A stretch of 15,279 bases of DNA. It comes from CAZQCI01 sp964592255. Lineage in GTDB: Bacteria; UBA10199; SBBF01. Location of the stretch: assembly GCA_964592255.1 (NCBI GenBank), contig CAZQCI010000047.1, forward strand, positions 1 through 15,279, read 5' to 3'. The notes under the pieces are model-generated. The model did no database searches and was not told the DNA's origin. It worked only from the letters and a program-made list of their open reading frames with translations. The position numbers and the translations under genes were made by a program. Positions 6,343 through 13,983 of this stretch are shown here, in pieces (the first letter of the stretch is position 1; every line of letters starts with the position of its first letter).

Positions 6343-7177
6343 AAAATCCTTTCCCTGTTTTTCTTCCCAAATATCCCGCCTCCACGTATTTGACCAGCAG
6401 AGGGCACGGGCTATATTTGGGATTTCCAAATTCCCTCTGCAGGACATACAAATGAGACAACACATGATCCAAACCCAAAGTATCAGCTAAAGCCAAAGCC
6501 CCTAAAGTCACTCCTGGGGATACTTCCACTTTCATTGACTGATCAATATCTTCCGCGGAGGCCACACCTTCATAGAGGAGGCAAACCGCCTCGTTAATGA
6601 CTGATGCTTGCAAACGATTAACCACAAAACCCGGAAAATCATTGGCCACAACAGCATGTTTACCCAGCTTAACAACTAAGGCCCGCACCACTTGAAGGGT
6701 AGCGTCACTGGTTTGCACTCCCCGAACCACTTCTACCACCGGATGTGTCAGGACCGGTTTTAAAAAATGCATCCCCACTACTTGCGCTGGCTTTTTACTT
6801 AAACGCGCTAGCTTTGTAATGGAAAAATGGTGTGCTGTAAAAGCTAAAATGGCCTGGGGTGACAAGGTATTTTCTAGCTTACGCAATGAATCGTCATTGT
6901 CACTAGCTGTATCAATAATAAAAGGGGTTTTGGCCAAGGCCACTGGATCTAAGCCTAATTGGATACGCGCAATTGCGCTATTTCTTTCAGCATCGGATAA
7001 TTCTTTTTTTTCAACACGTTTTTGAAGAAGACGACGGATAGACTCCACTCCGCGTTCCAAACTTTCTTTGGACACATCCACCAAGAGAACGGAAAAACCA
7101 CCTAAAGAAGCTGCGGCCGCTACTTCAGCTCCTTCAGAGTTCGCGCCCATAATACCGATGAGTGAAGAAGAATCCAT
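6332..7177 (-). CDS. 3-hydroxyacyl-CoA dehydrogenase-like protein with divergent cofactor and active-site motifs
   Basis: A 281-residue protein with the two-domain layout of short 3-hydroxybutyryl-CoA dehydrogenases: an N-terminal Rossmann fold, then FPGFVVNRLQASVINEA and the C-terminal CPLLVKYVEAGYLGRKTGKGFYEY tail. His137 (GMHFLKP), Glu149 (VVEVV) and Asn187 (VVNRL) align with the catalytic His, Glu and Asn. Several usual features are changed. The nucleotide loop is GANSEG instead of GAGxMG; the SNTSS segment with the catalytic Ser reads FTAHH; HFFNP reads HFLKP; and the EAVxE strand reads DTASD. It may be a weak or repurposed dehydrogenase. An upstream ATG at 7195 lies inside a palindromic repeat, so I take the ATG at 7177. 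The gene is translationally coupled to the hydratase gene downstream, which argues for a shared pathway. Confidence 0.85.
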   Translation of the reverse strand: MDSSSLIGIMGANSEGAEVAAAASLGGFSVLLVDVSKESLERGVESIRRLLQKRVEKKELSDAERNSAIARIQLGLDPVALAKTPFIIDTASDNDDSLRKLENTLSPQAILAFTAHHFSITKLARLSKKPAQVVGMHFLKPVLTHPVVEVVRGVQTSDATLQVVRALVVKLGKHAVVANDFPGFVVNRLQASVINEAVCLLYEGVASAEDIDQSMKVEVSPGVTLGALALADTLGLDHVLSHLYVLQREFGNPKYSPCPLLVKYVEAGYLGRKTGKGFYEY

Positions 7178-7190
7178 GAAAAAGTACCTG

Positions 7191-7259
7191 GTCATTCCCG
7201 CGAAGGCGGGAATCTAGGCATTCTGAAAAAAACTGGATTCCCGCCTTCGCGGGAATGAC
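7191..7259. repeat. Pair of inverted GTCATTCCCGC palindromes (BIME-like doublet)
   Basis: A 27-base unit at 7191-7217 is repeated in inverted orientation at 7233-7259 with one mismatch. Each unit is itself a short palindrome (CATTCCCGC, GAAG loop, GCGGGAAT). The 15-base spacer is A-rich. It fills the gap between the thiolase and the dehydrogenase-like gene. The in-frame ATG at 7195 that lengthens the downstream gene comes from this repeat. Confidence 0.85.
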
Positions 7260-7297
7260 AACGTTACAGAAACGCTCGCCTATAGGGAGTTACTCAA

Positions 7298-8479
7298 TCA
7301 AACTTTTTCAACAATCAAAGCAACCCCTTCACCACCACCGACGCAGAGAGACGCTAAGCCTCGCTTGGCCTCTGGGCGTTTTTGCATTTCATGCACCAAA
7401 GTCACCAAAATACGAGCACCGGAAGCCCCGATAGGATGACCTAATGCCACAGCACCGCCGTTCACATTACATTTGTCAGAAGGAATACCCAGCTTGTTAT
7501 TATTGTAGAGAGAAACAACAGCAAAGGCTTCGTTCACTTCCCACAAATCGATGTCGGAAGCTTTTAACCCTGCTTTTTTAAGAGCGCTATCCATCGCCAC
7601 CGCGGGGGCGGTTGTAAACCATTCAGGTTCTTGACTCGATTGAGCTTGAGAAACAATGCGCGCTAAAGGTTTTAAGCCCAATTGTTTGGCTTTATCTTCT
7701 GACATCAGCACAAGAGCTGCTGCACCGTCGTTAATGCTGGAAGCATTACCGGCTGTCACACTGCCTTCTTTACCAAAGGCCGCACGCAGAGCTCCTAATT
7801 TAGAAACATTTCCTTTGCCAGGCTCCTCATCTTTGGCAAACAAGATAGGATCCCCTTTTTTCTGCGGAATAGGAACAGGAACAATTTCGTCTTTAAACCG
7901 GTCGGACTCCACTGCCTTTAAGGCACGCGTGTAAGATTCCGCTGCAAATTTATCTTGGTCTTCACGGGAAATATTGTGGGTAGCCGCACATTTATCAGCC
8001 AATGTTCCCATGTGAACAAAATTGTAAGCATCCCACAAACCATCTTTAATCATCGTATCGGTGATTTTCCCATCACCCATACGGTAACCTGTACGGGCTT
8101 TTTCTAAAGCGTACGGAGCCAACGACATGTTCTCCATCCCGCCAGCAATAATGACATCCGCATCACCAGAACGAATAATTTGGTCGGCCAACATCACGGC
8201 TTTAAGACCGGATCCACACACTTTGCCAATAGTTAAAGCCGGTGTTGTTTTAGGTAACCCCGCGTGTAAAGTAGCTTGACGGGCTGGCGCTTGTCCTTCA
8301 CAGCTTGTGAGCACATTACCCATAATCACTTCAGTCACTTGTTCGGGTTTAAGACCAGAGGCTTCCAAAGCAGCCTTAATGACAATGGCTCCTAGTTGAG
8401 GTGCGGGAATTTCAGCTAATGATCCATTAAAAGATCCAAGGGCAGTACGTTTAGCAGCAACAATAACGGTACGGGACAT
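7298..8479 (-). CDS. Acetyl-CoA C-acetyltransferase (thiolase)
   Basis: Cleaves acetoacetyl-CoA with CoA to two acetyl-CoA, or condenses them in reverse. It has 393 residues, the usual bacterial thiolase length. Catalytic groups are visible: nucleophile Cys88 in GKVCGSGLKAV, NEAFAV near residue 320, His348 in GGAVALGHPIGASGAR, and Cys379 in SLCVGGGEG. The common TVNKVCGSG reads TIGKVCGSG and the usual GGGQG reads GGGEG, both minor changes. AAGGAGAG lies seven bases before the ATG, the best ribosome binding site of this operon. As the first gene of the minus-strand fatty-acid series it carries the leader, and an intrinsic terminator lies only 26 bases upstream of its start codon. Confidence 0.95.
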   Translation of the reverse strand: MSRTVIVAAKRTALGSFNGSLAEIPAPQLGAIVIKAALEASGLKPEQVTEVIMGNVLTSCEGQAPARQATLHAGLPKTTPALTIGKVCGSGLKAVMLADQIIRSGDADVIIAGGMENMSLAPYALEKARTGYRMGDGKITDTMIKDGLWDAYNFVHMGTLADKCAATHNISREDQDKFAAESYTRALKAVESDRFKDEIVPVPIPQKKGDPILFAKDEEPGKGNVSKLGALRAAFGKEGSVTAGNASSINDGAAALVLMSEDKAKQLGLKPLARIVSQAQSSQEPEWFTTAPAVAMDSALKKAGLKASDIDLWEVNEAFAVVSLYNNNKLGIPSDKCNVNGGAVALGHPIGASGARILVTLVHEMQKRPEAKRGLASLCVGGGEGVALIVEKV

Positions 8480-8505
8480 AATTTCTCTCCTTAAAATGTG
8501 GGAAT

Positions 8506-8534
8506 AAAAAACTCGGGAGCAAGCTCCCGAGTTT
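8506..8534 (-). terminator. Rho-independent terminator (recN-pmbA end, or attenuator for the thiolase operon)
   Basis: On the minus strand AAACTCGGGAGC (8534-8523) pairs perfectly with its complement (8520-8509) through a very short loop and runs into six T. This is a textbook intrinsic terminator. It lies about 120 bases after the pmbA stop and 26 bases before the thiolase ATG, so a thiolase promoter would have to lie upstream of it. That leaves read-through or regulated termination as options. Confidence 0.85.
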
Positions 8535-8559
8535 CATCCTGAGAAATACAATCTAATTT

Positions 8560-8577
8560 TCGGCTCCAAGGGGCCGA
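8560..8577. other. Second hairpin in the thiolase leader
   Basis: TCGGCTCC at 8560-8567 pairs with GGGGCCGA at 8570-8577 around an AA loop: seven of eight pairs, the other a G-U on the plus-strand RNA and a C-A mismatch on the minus-strand RNA. On the plus strand five T follow. On the minus strand its upstream flank AAAAACTCGG (8583-8574) is complementary over ten bases to the terminator arm plus T-run at 8516-8507, so a competing fold is possible. Confidence 0.45.
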
Positions 8578-8654
8578 GTTTTTCGAAGGATAAAAGATAA
8601 AAACCAGAAAAGTCAGTAACAAATGCCCTGGAGGGTGTCAACCGGGTTCATGGG

Positions 8655-9986
8655 CTAAGATTCACCACTAACAGAAACGTTTTTAATCAGGAGCGAAGGC
8701 GCCCCGTGAGAGGAAAAAAAACGGAGATCATCAGCCACTTCCACCACATCCGCCAACAATTGATGAAGGTTGGAAGTAAGCGCCACCGAACGAAAAGGCT
8801 CACACGCAAGTCCGTTACGGATACAAAAACCGGTAACCCCAACGCTCAAATCCCCAGAAATCGGCTCCGCCGTATGCATACCAATAGCCCCGGTGACATA
8901 GAGGGCGTCACCTACCTGTTGGAACATTTTTGCCAAAGATAGATGACCTGGTTTTAAATAAAAATTCCCCGCGGATAATCGAGGCAGACTTAACACATTT
9001 TCTCTAAACGAATTACCGGTGGAGCTCACGCCTTCTTTTTGGGCCCATGTGCGATCATAGAGCAAACCCACGACTCTGCCTTTATCCACAAGAGGTGTGG
9101 TTTGAGAAGCACTTCCTTCATCATCCACCGGTTGAGTACGCACCCCCTTGGGCCATAAGCCATCGTCGATTAATGACACTTTTTCCGAATAAAGTTTTTT
9201 TCCTTTTTTGCCCGTCACAAAAGAATTATTTTTTGCCACATTCTCTGCGGTAAAGCTGGGGGATAAAACTTCCAAAATTTCACTCACAACAAAGCGATCC
9301 AAAATAAGGGGGCCAGAATAATTAGGAATCCTTCGACCTCCCAATAAAGCCACTGCTTTGCCTGCAGCCTCACGAGCGGTGAGCACCGGGTTAAGGTCGG
9401 AGAAAACAGGGGAATAAAAAAAAGAATCCCCTGTTTCAGACATTCCGCCTTCTTCCGCAATAGCGTTGACCATTAAACTAAAACCGGTGCTGGCATAATG
9501 AACATCAAGACCGAGAGAATTGATCAGATGAATTTCGTCATACGAATCACCGTAAGTGGCATAGCGCGCATATTTAACGCGTTTATTCCTCAACACTTCC
9601 GCTTCCAGTTCCACGGCTAATGCCAAGCGATCTTGAGAAGATAATTTTGAAAAGTGAGAGTCAGCCGGAATCAGGGAGGGTAAAGCCGAAGCGGCAGGAG
9701 CCAATAAAGAAGAGTGGAAATCAGGGCCCCACGCAGCCATCGCCACAGCTTGAGAGACAACAATCCTGATCCCTTCAGTCGAAAAATCGGTACCGTAGGC
9801 AAAACCCAGCTTACCTCCCACAATCACCCTCAAGCCAAAGCCTACAGAGGCCTCCCCCTCCACAGAAAAAGCTTTTCCATCACGAGCTTCAACAGAGTGG
9901 CCGGTACTACGTTTAAAATAAATTTCAAAATCTTTGACTTTGTGACGTGCGAGGGAGTCGCGGATGAGTTTAATGGATTGAATCAT
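8655..9986 (-). CDS. pmbA: TldE/PmbA-type modulator of DNA gyrase family protein
   Basis: Member of the TldD/TldE protease family. In E. coli the TldD-TldE complex processes microcin precursors and degrades unfolded peptides; TldE (PmbA) is the subunit without the metal site. No HExxxH-like metal motif is seen here, which favours TldE. Family segments include the N-terminal FEIYFKRSTGHSVEARDGK, DDEGSASQTTPLVDKG near residues 288-303, LLYDRTWA, SSTGNSFRENV, and the C-terminal GMHTAEPISGDLSVGVTGF near 369-387. The open frame reaches an ATG at 9998, but that codon is inside a palindromic repeat; the ATG at 9986 (MIQSIKLIRDSL) fits the family better and gives 443 residues. It follows recN on the same strand after 32 bases. 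A tldD partner is not in the window. Confidence 0.9.
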   Translation of the reverse strand: MIQSIKLIRDSLARHKVKDFEIYFKRSTGHSVEARDGKAFSVEGEASVGFGLRVIVGGKLGFAYGTDFSTEGIRIVVSQAVAMAAWGPDFHSSLLAPAASALPSLIPADSHFSKLSSQDRLALAVELEAEVLRNKRVKYARYATYGDSYDEIHLINSLGLDVHYASTGFSLMVNAIAEEGGMSETGDSFFYSPVFSDLNPVLTAREAAGKAVALLGGRRIPNYSGPLILDRFVVSEILEVLSPSFTAENVAKNNSFVTGKKGKKLYSEKVSLIDDGLWPKGVRTQPVDDEGSASQTTPLVDKGRVVGLLYDRTWAQKEGVSSTGNSFRENVLSLPRLSAGNFYLKPGHLSLAKMFQQVGDALYVTGAIGMHTAEPISGDLSVGVTGFCIRNGLACEPFRSVALTSNLHQLLADVVEVADDLRFFSSHGAPSLLIKNVSVSGES

Positions 9987-9993
9987 AATCACT

Positions 9994-10019
9994 GTCATCC
10001 CCGCCTGCGCGGGGATGAC
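9994..10019. repeat. Perfect 11-bp-stem palindrome (GTCATCCCCGC family)
   Basis: GTCATCCCCGC at 9994-10004 and its exact complement at 10009-10019 enclose a CTGC loop. The right arm touches the first base of the recN stop codon (10019-10021), and the left arm lies eight bases before the preferred pmbA start. It thus fills the recN-pmbA junction and provides a false in-frame ATG for pmbA. Confidence 0.8.
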
Positions 10020-11707
10020 TATTTTAACCCCTGCGCCATTTTGAGTAACTCCCGAGCATGATCCCGGGCTTTGTCCGAAACAGTTTTTCCACCCAACATA
10101 CGCGCCAATTCAGACTCACGCCCAGTTTGATCTAAACGTTGAACAGATGTTTGAGTCCTCTTGTCAACAACACCTTTGGCAATGATATAATGATGATCGG
10201 CATAGGCCGCCACTTGAGGAAGATGGGTCACACAAATCACCTGATTATTTTTGGATAAAGTTTTTAGTTTTAATCCCACCACATCAGCCACAGCCCCACC
10301 AATACCGGTATCCACTTCATCAAAAATCATGGTCAGCTTTTCGCCATCGGCGTGCAACACTTGCTTAAGAGCTAAAAGAATACGCGACAACTCTCCCCCG
10401 GAAGCAATTTTAGCAATAGCTTTAAATCCTTCACCTTGATTGGGGGCCATTTCAAAACGAACGGTATCCATGCCGGTTTCCATGCAAGATAAGACATCAG
10501 GAGATGATGGAGATTCCACAACAATTCGAAAACCTACCTGGGGCATACTGAGCACGACCAATTCTTTCTGAATTTTTTGCTCCAGCATTTTAGCCCGTTT
10601 TTTTCTAGCCAGGGATAATGCGTGTGCTTTTTCGAGAAGGGTTTTGACTAACTCATTTAATTCTTTTTCCTTACCTGCCAAGCTATCCTCATAGTCTTCC
10701 AACTCTTTAAGTTCAGAAATAAAAGCAGACTCTTGCTTCAACACGTCAGCCAAAGTACCACCAAATTTCTTTTTGAGACGATGGATGTGATAAAGACGCG
10801 ATTCGATAGCATCAAGGCGTTCCGGGTCGACGCTAATTTTTTCACGGTAACGGCTTAAAAAAAGTCCCGCTTCATCCAGTGAAACACGCGCCCGCTCCAA
10901 AGACTCTAACCCTTCTGCAAGAGCCGGATCGAAAGAAGCTCCTTTTTGAAAACGAGCCACAAGGGAATCGAGACCGGCCAGCATATTGCCTTCTGACTCG
11001 CTAATAAGATCACAACCATCTTTGCTTAACGCAAAAAGAAAATCTGCATTTTTAGCCCTCCCTTTTTCTTCCAAAAGCTTTTCTTCTTCATGCTCATCGT
11101 TAAGAGCGGCCTCTTTAATTTCTTTCAGTTGGAATTTTAAAAAATCAATCCGTTGATCGCGTGTCGCGTTCTTGGCTTTAAGCGCATGAATGTCGGACTT
11201 AAGTTTTTGAGTGGAAGCATAAAGGTCTTGATACGATTTTTTAAGAACTTCCAAAGAGGGTTCGGCATCGAGAATAAGTAAATGATTTTCTTCGTGCAAT
11301 AATTTTTGCTGATCGTGTTGCCCGGATAAATCAAGAAGCAAGGAAGTGAAACTTTCCAATTGCGCTAAAGTCACTAAATGGCCGTTAATAAGAATTTTAG
11401 AACGCCCTTGAGCGGATAGATGACGGCGGATGATCAGATCCTCCCCTTCAAATAAACCGGTTTCGCGCAACACTTCGGATAATTCTTGATGATCGCGAAT
11501 ATCAAACACCGCCTCAACAACAGCTTCTAAAGACCCGGTACGGATAAGGTCCGCATCCCCTCGCCCACCGATGATCAGCCCTAACGCCCCTACTAAAATA
11601 GATTTACCCGCCCCCGTTTCCCCAGAAAGAACGGTAAACCCCGATTCAAAAGCAAGAGTTAACTCTTCAATGAGAACAAAATTGCGGACCTTCAATTCGC
11701 AGAGCAT
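10019..11707 (-). CDS. recN: DNA repair protein RecN
   Basis: SMC-like ATPase that acts at double-strand breaks in RecA-dependent repair. It has 562 residues, close to E. coli RecN. The N-terminal half-domain holds MLCELKVRNFVLIEEL and Walker A GETGAGKS at 29-36, and the Q-loop LSGQHDQQ is at 127-134. A central coiled-coil region rich in K, E and L spans roughly 150-370 with a turn near the middle. The C-terminal half-domain holds the signature IASGGELSR at 434-442, Walker B LTMIFDEVD at 458-466 and VICVTHLPQVAAYAD. The start matches the family, but no Shine-Dalgarno is seen before it. It is divergent from the membrane Fe-S oxidoreductase gene and upstream of pmbA. I found no clear LexA box in the upstream region. 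Confidence 0.97.
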   Translation of the reverse strand: MLCELKVRNFVLIEELTLAFESGFTVLSGETGAGKSILVGALGLIIGGRGDADLIRTGSLEAVVEAVFDIRDHQELSEVLRETGLFEGEDLIIRRHLSAQGRSKILINGHLVTLAQLESFTSLLLDLSGQHDQQKLLHEENHLLILDAEPSLEVLKKSYQDLYASTQKLKSDIHALKAKNATRDQRIDFLKFQLKEIKEAALNDEHEEEKLLEEKGRAKNADFLFALSKDGCDLISESEGNMLAGLDSLVARFQKGASFDPALAEGLESLERARVSLDEAGLFLSRYREKISVDPERLDAIESRLYHIHRLKKKFGGTLADVLKQESAFISELKELEDYEDSLAGKEKELNELVKTLLEKAHALSLARKKRAKMLEQKIQKELVVLSMPQVGFRIVVESPSSPDVLSCMETGMDTVRFEMAPNQGEGFKAIAKIASGGELSRILLALKQVLHADGEKLTMIFDEVDTGIGGAVADVVGLKLKTLSKNNQVICVTHLPQVAAYADHHYIIAKGVVDKRTQTSVQRLDQTGRESELARMLGGKTVSDKARDHARELLKMAQGLK

Positions 11708-11968
11708 GAAAGTGAACTAACATGGTCTATTGTGGAAATTCAAGAGAGGTTTTCTCGGTCTAGAAATTAAAAAAACAGGTTAATAACTTGAAAAGTTTTA
11801 AACTGCGGGGCGATACATAAGCCGATCGCTCTATTTTTAGCATCATGATGTCAATATTAAAACATCTCGATGTGTTAAAAGACAGCTATCTTTTCTGTTG
11901 AATCAGTCTCTCATTTCATTTAAACAAAAAGCTCTTTAAAACCATCATCACTTTTGGAGGTTTGATCC
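11708..11968. other. Divergent intergenic region between recN and the Fe-S oxidoreductase gene
   Basis: These 261 bases must hold the promoters for both directions. No sigma-70 pair is convincing; TTGAAA near 11788 lacks a good -10 partner. What is visible: a perfect 10-bp palindrome CATCATGATG at 11841-11850, a longer inverted repeat at 11857-11878 listed separately, and a strong Shine-Dalgarno GGAGG at 11956-11960, eight bases before the plus-strand ATG. Confidence 0.5.
11857..11878. promoter_or_regulatory. 22-bp inverted repeat, possible operator
   Basis: TTAAAACATC and GATGTGTTAA flank a TC centre; nine of ten arm positions are complementary. It lies 91 bases before the Fe-S oxidoreductase start and could bind a dimeric regulator such as a TetR or Crp-type protein. 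No regulator gene lies in the window, so this is a suggestion from symmetry alone. Confidence 0.35.
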
Positions 11969-13975
11969 ATGTATCCTATTCCTGTTGCTATCATACTCAT
12001 TTTGGCTCACGCTTTTTTTGCCTATTCCATCTTTAATCGTTTCACCCTCTTCCGCGTGGCTAAAGGTAAAGATTTTCGCCTGGATCAAATTGGAACCCGC
12101 ATTTTTAAAACTCTTCAATATGCCTTAGGGCAAAAACGGTTTTTCTCCAATATTCGCGAAATTAAGTCCGGCCTGATGCACGCCCTCATCTTCTGGGGTT
12201 TTTGCACCATTTCTATCCGTACCATTATGTTGTTTGGCATGGGTATTAAAGAAGGGTTTGTACTACCTTTCTTCGGCGGTTTTTTGGGAACGATTTATGG
12301 CTTTACCTACAATACTCTCGAAATTTTAGTTTCATTAGCCGTGCTATACGGTCTCTATCGTCGCTTCGTCGTCAAACCCAAACGAGTCACATTAAGCCGC
12401 GAAGGCTATATTATCTTGATGATCATTTTAATGATGATGGTCACCGACTTTATTTTTGATGGGGCTTATGTGGCCCGAACCGCGGAAATACCCACCGGGG
12501 CTTATGTGGGAGCCTGGTTGGCACCCTTATTTAAAACATTATCTCCCGGGCTTCTTCATGCCGTTGAAGGAACGGCTTATTTCTCCCATATTTTAATGAT
12601 TCTAGGATTTTTAAATTTTCTTCCTTATGGAAAACATTTCCACATCATCACCGCTATTCCCAATGTGTTTTTCATGAACCTCAAACCGTATGGGGCCCTT
12701 AACCCTATCAACATGGAAGACCCCAATGCCACGACTTTTGGAAATGATCGGATCGAGCAATTCTCTGCCAAAAATTATTTAGATTGGTTTACCTGCACCG
12801 AATGCGGCCGTTGCCAAGATAACTGTCCAGCTTATAACAGCGACAAACCTCTTTCCCCCAAAGAGCTGACCATCAGCCTTAGAAATTTTCTCTATCGCAA
12901 ACAATCCAAACTAGTGGCTCAAGCCATGGGCAAAAAGACGGATGCTGACGAAACAGGTTTTATTCCAGATGCCACACCTTTAATCGGAGACACCATTCAA
13001 CACGAAACTCTCTGGTCATGCACCACGTGTCGCGCCTGCGAAGAAGCCTGCCCGGTGTTCATCGAGTACGTACAAGAAATTGTGGATATGCGCCGCAACT
13101 TGGTATTGATGCAAGGCAGCTTCCCTGCTGAAGTACAAAATGTCTTTGTCAATATGGAACGTAATTACAATCCATGGGGCATTGGCTCCTCCGATAGAGG
13201 ATCTTGGTTTAAAGAAATCGGTGTGACCACCATGGCGGAAAATTCAGACGTGGAATACCTTTACTTTGTAGGCTGTGCAGGTAATTTCGACGATCGGAAC
13301 AAAAAAGTGGCTCGCTCATTATCTCTGCTTCTTCAAAAAGCAGGGATTAAATTTAGCATTCTCGGTTCGGAAGAAAAATGCACCGGCGATCCTGCTCGTC
13401 GTATCGGTAACGAATATTTGGCCCAATCGCTGATGAAAGACAATGTCGCCACGTTTGAAAAATATAAAGTTAAAAAAGTCATCACGGCTTGCCCACATTG
13501 CTTCAACAGTATTAAAAACGAATTTCCTCAATTTGGTGGAAAATATGAAGTGATGCACCATACTGAATTTTTAGCCGACCTCGTCAAACGTGGGCTGCTT
13601 AAACCTAAAAATAAAGTGGAACAAAAAATCACTTACCACGACTCGTGTTATTTAGGACGTTACAACGAAGTCTACGATGCCCCACGTTATTTGTTGCAAA
13701 CCATTCCTGGCGTAGAATTAGTAGAACCTTTGCTGACTAAAAAGACAGGTCGCTGCTGCGGAGCCGGCGGTGGACGCATGTGGATTGAAGAAAAAGTCGG
13801 CAAGCGCGTTAATGAAATGCGCCTCGATGACTTAAAAGAAACCAAGGCCGGCATGGCGGCAACAGCCTGCCCCTTTTGCAAGATTATGGTTGGGGATGCC
13901 ATTAACCAAACGCATTCCGCCGAACAAATTGGCACAAAAGATGTTGTGGAATTACTCAGTGAAAGTGTGGGATAA
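11969..13975 (+). CDS. Membrane-bound Fe-S oxidoreductase, ETF:menaquinone oxidoreductase-like (cytochrome b-like domain, two 4Fe-4S, two CCG domains)
   Basis: A 668-residue fusion. Residues 1-220 hold about six membrane helices resembling the NarI/cytochrome b type, with candidate haem His at 14, 71, 207 and 223/225. Two 4Fe-4S motifs follow, Cys276/279/282/286 and Cys351/354/357/361. Two HdrD/GlpC-type CCG domains come next: Cys436, Cys471 and Cys508/511, then Cys560, Cys596-597 (GRCCGAGGG) and Cys634/637. This architecture is that of the family implicated in passing electrons from acyl-CoA dehydrogenase via ETF to menaquinone in fatty-acid-oxidising anaerobes. Lactate or heterodisulfide-type oxidoreductases share the parts, so the partner is inferred from the nearby beta-oxidation operon. 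A good ribosome binding site GGAGG precedes the ATG. It begins the plus-strand series leading to mqnA. Confidence 0.88.
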   Translation: MYPIPVAIILILAHAFFAYSIFNRFTLFRVAKGKDFRLDQIGTRIFKTLQYALGQKRFFSNIREIKSGLMHALIFWGFCTISIRTIMLFGMGIKEGFVLPFFGGFLGTIYGFTYNTLEILVSLAVLYGLYRRFVVKPKRVTLSREGYIILMIILMMMVTDFIFDGAYVARTAEIPTGAYVGAWLAPLFKTLSPGLLHAVEGTAYFSHILMILGFLNFLPYGKHFHIITAIPNVFFMNLKPYGALNPINMEDPNATTFGNDRIEQFSAKNYLDWFTCTECGRCQDNCPAYNSDKPLSPKELTISLRNFLYRKQSKLVAQAMGKKTDADETGFIPDATPLIGDTIQHETLWSCTTCRACEEACPVFIEYVQEIVDMRRNLVLMQGSFPAEVQNVFVNMERNYNPWGIGSSDRGSWFKEIGVTTMAENSDVEYLYFVGCAGNFDDRNKKVARSLSLLLQKAGIKFSILGSEEKCTGDPARRIGNEYLAQSLMKDNVATFEKYKVKKVITACPHCFNSIKNEFPQFGGKYEVMHHTEFLADLVKRGLLKPKNKVEQKITYHDSCYLGRYNEVYDAPRYLLQTIPGVELVEPLLTKKTGRCCGAGGGRMWIEEKVGKRVNEMRLDDLKETKAGMAATACPFCKIMVGDAINQTHSAEQIGTKDVVELLSESVG

Positions 13976-13983
13976 TCGGTTTT

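Noticed and set aside
6343..6465. Extended N-terminus of the enoyl-CoA hydratase
   Set aside because: The 41 extra residues are Cys/Arg-rich, lie inside the preceding gene and do not resemble the family; a good ribosome binding site precedes the ATG at 6342.
7191..7259. Possible CRISPR repeat units
   Set aside because: There are only two copies in inverted orientation, and the related palindromes are scattered one per gap without regular spacers.
8636..8641. Perfect TTGACA on the minus strand as a -35 element for the thiolase operon
   Set aside because: No acceptable -10 hexamer follows at 16-18 bases; the weak TTGTTA/TATCTT pair nearby is not convincing either.
11708..11760. LexA/SOS box upstream of recN
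   Set aside because: I looked for the E. coli CTGT-N8-ACAG and the GGTT...ACC type boxes and saw no acceptable match.
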